Origin: Bacteroidales bacterium UBA4417
GTDB taxonomy: Bacteria; Bacteroidota; Bacteroidia; Bacteroidales; UBA4417
Length of the DNA stretch: 6,277 nt
NCBI GenBank assembly: GCA_002389705.1
Contig: DGQJ01000296.1
Span: forward strand, 1-6,277
Reading direction: 5' to 3'
Made by a program: the position numbers and the translations under genes. Within the stretch, counting starts at the first letter, position 1. Each line of letters begins with the position of its first letter. The notes beneath the pieces are model-generated. The model worked only from the letters and a program-made list of their open reading frames with translations, did not search any database and was not told the DNA's origin. This document shows positions 6,201 through 6,277 of the stretch, piece by piece.

Positions 6201-6277
6201 ATTACAGTATAGGTTGTTGTTACATCGGGCGATACCACAGGGTTTTGTGATGTGGATGTCCAAGCAGGGCTGCCGGC
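1..6277 (-). CDS. Giant multidomain Ig-like/PKD repeat surface protein, internal fragment (both ends missing)
   Basis: A single minus-strand frame is open across the entire window: 2092 complete codons (positions 6277 to 2), no stop, no frameshift. It encodes only tandem beta-sandwich modules: a domain tail (residues 1-46), 15 Ig-like repeats (47-1324), three PKD-like domains (1325-1588) and six PKD domains (1589-2092, last one cut). Composition is rich in Thr, Gly, Ser, Asn and Val and poor in Lys/Arg, as in secreted beta-repeat proteins. Most modules have one Cys near each end, which suggests an intradomain disulfide and an extracytoplasmic location. No signal peptide, transmembrane segment, catalytic motif or C-terminal sorting domain falls inside the window. 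In Bacteroidota such proteins are typically exported by the type IX secretion system and act in adhesion, gliding or as structural surface filaments; that role is inferred here from architecture alone. Internal ATG codons exist, but none starts a separate gene because the frame continues upstream of all of them. Confidence 0.97.
218..481 (-). other. PKD domain 5 (88 aa, residues 1933-2020)
   Basis: Signature 'WNWNFGDGQ' followed by 'TKQVKFPENPGTDHQYD', then 'APGTYNVALLVVSGTGC' and 'ITVNPSP'. Cysteines are in 'KLC' and 'TGC'. It shares 'PVHF-x-D-x-S' and the 'FP-x-x-P' insertion with PKD 2. Confidence 0.92.
482..733 (-). other. PKD domain 4 (84 aa, residues 1849-1932)
   Basis: Signature 'WEWNFGDGVISNLQNTKHIY', then 'KTGSYQVTLTVRNNSGC' and 'ITVSAAP'. 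Cysteines are in 'SPTC' and 'SGC'. The length equals that of PKD 1, and it shares the 'NPD' stretch before the signature and the compact 'SN-x-x-N-x-x-H' loop after it. Confidence 0.92.
734..994 (-). other. PKD domain 3, 'GDP' variant (87 aa, residues 1762-1848)
   Basis: Signature 'YWWNFGDPTSGADNTSEEK', then 'THIFSAPGTYQVTHVV' and Cys in 'NDC'. The early Cys is in 'NNC'. The third residue of the 'GDG' turn is Pro, and the following loop 'TSGADNTS' is longer than in PKD 1 and 4; both features are common in Bacteroidota PKD domains. The loop resembles 'ASGISNTS' of PKD 6. Confidence 0.9.
995..1261 (-). other. PKD domain 2 (89 aa, residues 1673-1761)
   Basis: Signature 'WEWNYGDGS' with an insertion 'KNDTIYFPNQPNVSHLYN', then 'AAGTFNVTLSITNSFGC' and 'VQVIEAP'. 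Cysteines are in 'PNC' and 'FGC'. 'EPVHFTDLS' before the signature and the 'FP-x-x-P' insertion after it are shared with PKD 5, so the two are probably sister copies. Confidence 0.92.
1262..1513 (-). other. PKD domain 1 (84 aa, residues 1589-1672)
   Basis: PKD signature 'WLWTFGDGTTSNQVNPTHQF' is followed by 'AVGEYFVTLSATDSLGK' and 'ITIAKYP'. An early Cys is present in 'NPSC' (1481-1483), but the usual late Cys is absent, because the last strand reads 'DSLGKVKTI'. PKD domains are extracellular beta-sandwiches found in surface proteins and secreted enzymes, usually with spacer or binding roles. The residues 'NPD' before the signature recur in PKD 4. Confidence 0.92.
1514..1780 (-). other. PKD-like 'TSGTGSF' domain 3, first cysteine missing (89 aa, residues 1500-1588)
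   Basis: The pattern is 'VDAGPGATISHFDTF', 'VLWSTSGTGSFDDASKLNA', 'YLPGDADYLKGSVTLTLTA', 'APCGPVSDTLTLRFINN'. The early Cys of the family (present as 'TIC' and 'DVC' in the two upstream domains) is replaced in the 'ATISHF' region. The late Cys in 'APC' (1556-1558) remains and has no partner inside the domain. It joins the PKD block without the usual Pro linker. Confidence 0.82.
1781..2041 (-). other. PKD-like 'TSGTGTF' domain 2 (87 aa, residues 1413-1499)
   Basis: Same plan as its upstream neighbour: 'GGDVDVCTV', 'IIWATSGTGTFSNGGSATP', 'YHPSADLSAGSVELSMHV', Cys in 'DPC', and closing strand 'DDKMTMRFHT'. The central 'SGTGTF' turn is the family's consensus form. Its closing strand has Asp-Lys-Met where the two flanking domains have Asp-Thr-Leu. 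Confidence 0.85.
2042..2305 (-). other. PKD-like 'SGDGTF' domain 1 (88 aa, residues 1325-1412)
   Basis: The domain opens with 'VSLGADATICVS', continues with 'VTWQSSGDGTFHNTGTLNP' and 'YIPGANDIANGAVNLVLSV', and closes with 'GSDTLRLTIQKP'. This is the Bacteroidota beta-sandwich pattern 'G.DATIC...W.TSGTGTF...L.P.Y.P...D...G.V.L.L.....C...D.L.LTI', related to PKD/Ig folds. Both cysteines are present ('TIC', 'GTC'). Confidence 0.85.
2306..2554 (-). repeat. Ig-like repeat 15, closing unit of the Ig-like array (83 aa)
   Basis: This is the shortest unit. The head 'LNFNITPAGVNC' has the Phe seen in B heads, while 'YTLFRNGNSTGITVTGTG' and 'ISFGNQTAGTYTVQAA' match the general form of this repeat seen in Bacteroidota rather than either A or B. 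'FGNQTAG' lacks one residue found in the 'FG-P-Q-x-x-x-G' of other units. Both cysteines are present ('NCGS', 'TGC'). It leads through 'ISGSP' directly into the first PKD-like domain. Confidence 0.85.
2555..3058 (-). repeat. A/B super-repeat V: Ig-like repeats 13 (A) and 14 (B), 504 nt
   Basis: Repeat 13 (3058-2807, 84 aa) is subtype A: 'ISYPMTPAGILCPG', 'GLANSEVG', 'YQLIRNNSIKVGAVVAGTG', Cys in 'NGC', 'NPLP' linker. Repeat 14 (2806-2555, 84 aa) is subtype B: 'TAFIVNPAGTHCQG', 'TLNGSETG', 'YILFRGGIFPVDTLQGTG', Cys in 'SSC'. Asp-Thr-Leu lies at 2684-2692. The end of repeat 14 ('LANP') departs from the usual B ending 'AP', and the alternation stops after it. Confidence 0.87.
3059..3562 (-). repeat. 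A/B super-repeat IV: Ig-like repeats 11 (A) and 12 (B), 504 nt
   Basis: Repeat 11 (3562-3311, 84 aa) is subtype A: 'TIYTMTPAGIICSG', 'GIDNSETG', 'YQLRLNGVLNMGAAVNGTG', 'YTAIATN', Cys in 'KGC', 'NPNP' linker. Repeat 12 (3310-3059, 84 aa) is subtype B: 'VAFNISPSAAQCPP', 'GINGSETG', 'YILVLENSIQIDTLQGTG', 'FGAQTTSGNYTV', Cys in 'TLC', 'KPAP' linker. Asp-Thr-Leu lies at 3188-3196. Repeat 12 lacks the Gly of the 'P-A/S-G' turn. Confidence 0.88.
3563..4069 (-). repeat. A/B super-repeat III: Ig-like repeats 9 (A) and 10 (B), 507 nt
   Basis: Repeat 9 (4069-3818, 84 aa) is subtype A: 'VAYSMTPAGISCVG', 'GLENSETG', 'YQLRWNGSINVGSPVAGNG', Cys in 'FGC', 'NPLP' linker. The 'YQLRWNG' segment is identical to that of repeat 5. 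Repeat 10 (3817-3563, 85 aa) is subtype B: 'VAFNVIPSGIQCQG', 'GLDGSEVG', 'YILVRNGNVSTDTIAGTG', 'FGPQFTSGTYTV', Cys in 'TKC', 'IAP' linker. Asp-Thr-Ile lies at 3695-3703. Confidence 0.88.
4070..4576 (-). repeat. A/B super-repeat II: Ig-like repeats 7 (A) and 8 (B), 507 nt
   Basis: Repeat 7 (4576-4322, 85 aa) is subtype A: 'VKYNMQPAGIQCVG', 'YQLLLNGIFNMGTPVAGNG', 'FGPQTLSGTYTARAVN', Cys in 'TGC', and a 'DPLP' linker. Repeat 8 (4321-4070, 84 aa) is subtype B: 'LVFTTTPAGKHCAG', 'GLNGSQSG', 'YVLVLNGSVNLDTIPGTG', 'FGPQLTGGNYTI', Cys in 'SFC', and an 'EAAP' linker. Asp-Thr-Ile lies at 4199-4207, 507 nt from its counterpart in pair I. Repeat 8 and repeat 6 resemble each other more than either resembles the A unit beside it. 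Confidence 0.88.
4577..5083 (-). repeat. A/B super-repeat I: Ig-like repeats 5 (A) and 6 (B), 507 nt
   Basis: Repeat 5 (5083-4829, 85 aa) is subtype A: head 'EIYTVNPAGILCPG', core 'YQLRWNGTFDQGAPVAGTG', end 'YADP'. Its second Cys is in 'TRC'. Repeat 6 (4828-4577, 84 aa) is subtype B: head 'TAFTITPDGTACEG', strand 'GLNGSETG', core 'YVLLLDNSIHVDTISGTG', then 'FGPQLTAGKYTV' and second Cys in 'SYC'. The B unit has Asp-Thr-Ile at 4706-4714. Both cysteines are present in both units. First of five consecutive pairs. Confidence 0.88.
5084..5338 (-). repeat. Ig-like repeat 4, transitional unit between the GGG and A/B subtypes (85 aa)
   Basis: The unit opens with 'TIYSMDPTGPQC', resembling the 'x-x-Y-x-M-x-P' head of subtype A. 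Its body, 'YTLLYNGIPVETITGTG' followed by 'FGPQTESGTYTVKAVN', and its 'LAP' end resemble subtype B. At the place where the B units have Asp-Thr-Ile/Leu it has Glu-Thr-Ile (5219-5227). Both conserved cysteines are present ('QCPG' and 'TGC'). The linker switches here from the preceding 'YPAP', and the 'GGG' motif is replaced by 'P-x-G', which stays to the end of the array. It looks like a chimera or an early diverged member that bridges the two blocks. Confidence 0.85.
5339..6139 (-). repeat. Ig-like repeats 1-3, 'GGG' subtype, three tandem units of exactly 89 residues
   Basis: Three units: 6139-5873, 5872-5606 and 5605-5339, each 267 nt. Each opens with a 'V-x-GGG' segment ('SVIGGGNYC', 'LVTGGGAYP', 'EVYGGGIIC'), then a 'GLSGSE'-like strand ('GLFHGD' in unit 2, 'HLSGSE' in unit 3), 'YQL' plus about 15 residues of loop, 'ISFG'/'INFG'/'LSWG', 'YTVEAT'/'YTVEGT'/'YEVRAI', and a 'TGC...M.' closing strand. 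They have about four more residues than the later repeats, mostly between the first Cys position and the 'GL.GSE' strand. Unit 2 has Pro where the first Cys should be (5837-5839) and an extra Cys in 'LFCDN' (5768-5770). Unit 3 has 'AGI' instead of 'TGC', with Ile at 5387-5389. This repeat type is widespread in Bacteroidota giant proteins; function as spacer or binding domain is not resolved. Confidence 0.9.
6140..6277 (-). other. C-terminal tail of an upstream Ig-like/PKD-like domain (residues 1-46)
   Basis: The first 46 visible residues include 'AWTSTSQNPVVSPDVTTTYT' followed by 'VTVLVNPLP'. The 'W.S...NP.VSP..TTTYTV...DG...A.ATVTV.V' pattern is the second half of a beta-sandwich domain common in large Bacteroidota proteins, where it often precedes Ig-like 'VxGGG' repeats. 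The 'NPLP' linker closes the domain and leads straight into repeat 1. The N-terminal half is outside the window, so domain type is judged from this half only. It shows that the protein extends further upstream. Confidence 0.75.

Overview
The whole window lies inside one giant protein-coding gene read on the minus strand. One frame (complete codons from 6277 down to 2, plus a single leftover base at position 1) runs for 2092 codons with no stop. I translated every line of the complement and found no frameshift. The start codon, signal peptide and ribosome binding site lie beyond position 6277; the C-terminus, stop and terminator lie beyond position 1. I see no intergenic DNA, RNA gene, mobile element, CRISPR array or promoter.

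The product is a modular extracellular protein made only of beta-sandwich repeats. The repeat styles ('VxGGGxYC...GLSGSE...YQL' Ig-like units, 'WxTSGTGTF' PKD-like units, and PKD domains with 'WNFGDG') are typical of very large surface or secreted proteins of Bacteroidota, usually exported by the type IX secretion system. The moderate GC content fits. I cannot name the species or genus, and the diagnostic C-terminal sorting domain is not in the window.

Layout from N-terminal to C-terminal (high to low coordinates): (1) 6277-6140, tail of an upstream 'WTS...VSPDVTTTYTV' domain. (2) 6139-5339, three 89-residue Ig-like repeats of a 'GGG' subtype. (3) 5338-5084, one transitional repeat. (4) 5083-2555, ten Ig-like repeats that alternate strictly between two subtypes (A, B, A, B...), giving five two-domain super-repeats of 507 or 504 nt. 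(5) 2554-2306, one closing repeat. (6) 2305-1514, three PKD-like 'TSGTGTF' domains. (7) 1513-1, six PKD domains, the last cut by the window edge. That is 24 domains of about 83-89 residues after the N-terminal fragment, almost all separated by proline-containing linkers.

The most interesting signals are higher-order ones. The A/B alternation implies growth by duplication of domain pairs. A D-T-[I/L] tripeptide, which fits the published Bacteroides O-glycosylation consensus D-(S/T)-(A/I/L/V/M/T), sits at the same place in each B unit of the pairs, so it recurs every 504-507 nt. The PKD block appears to have its own period of three. Most domains carry a pair of cysteines, and the exceptions occur in two clusters of neighbouring domains. 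A role as a long adhesin or surface stalk is inference from architecture; no catalytic domain is visible.
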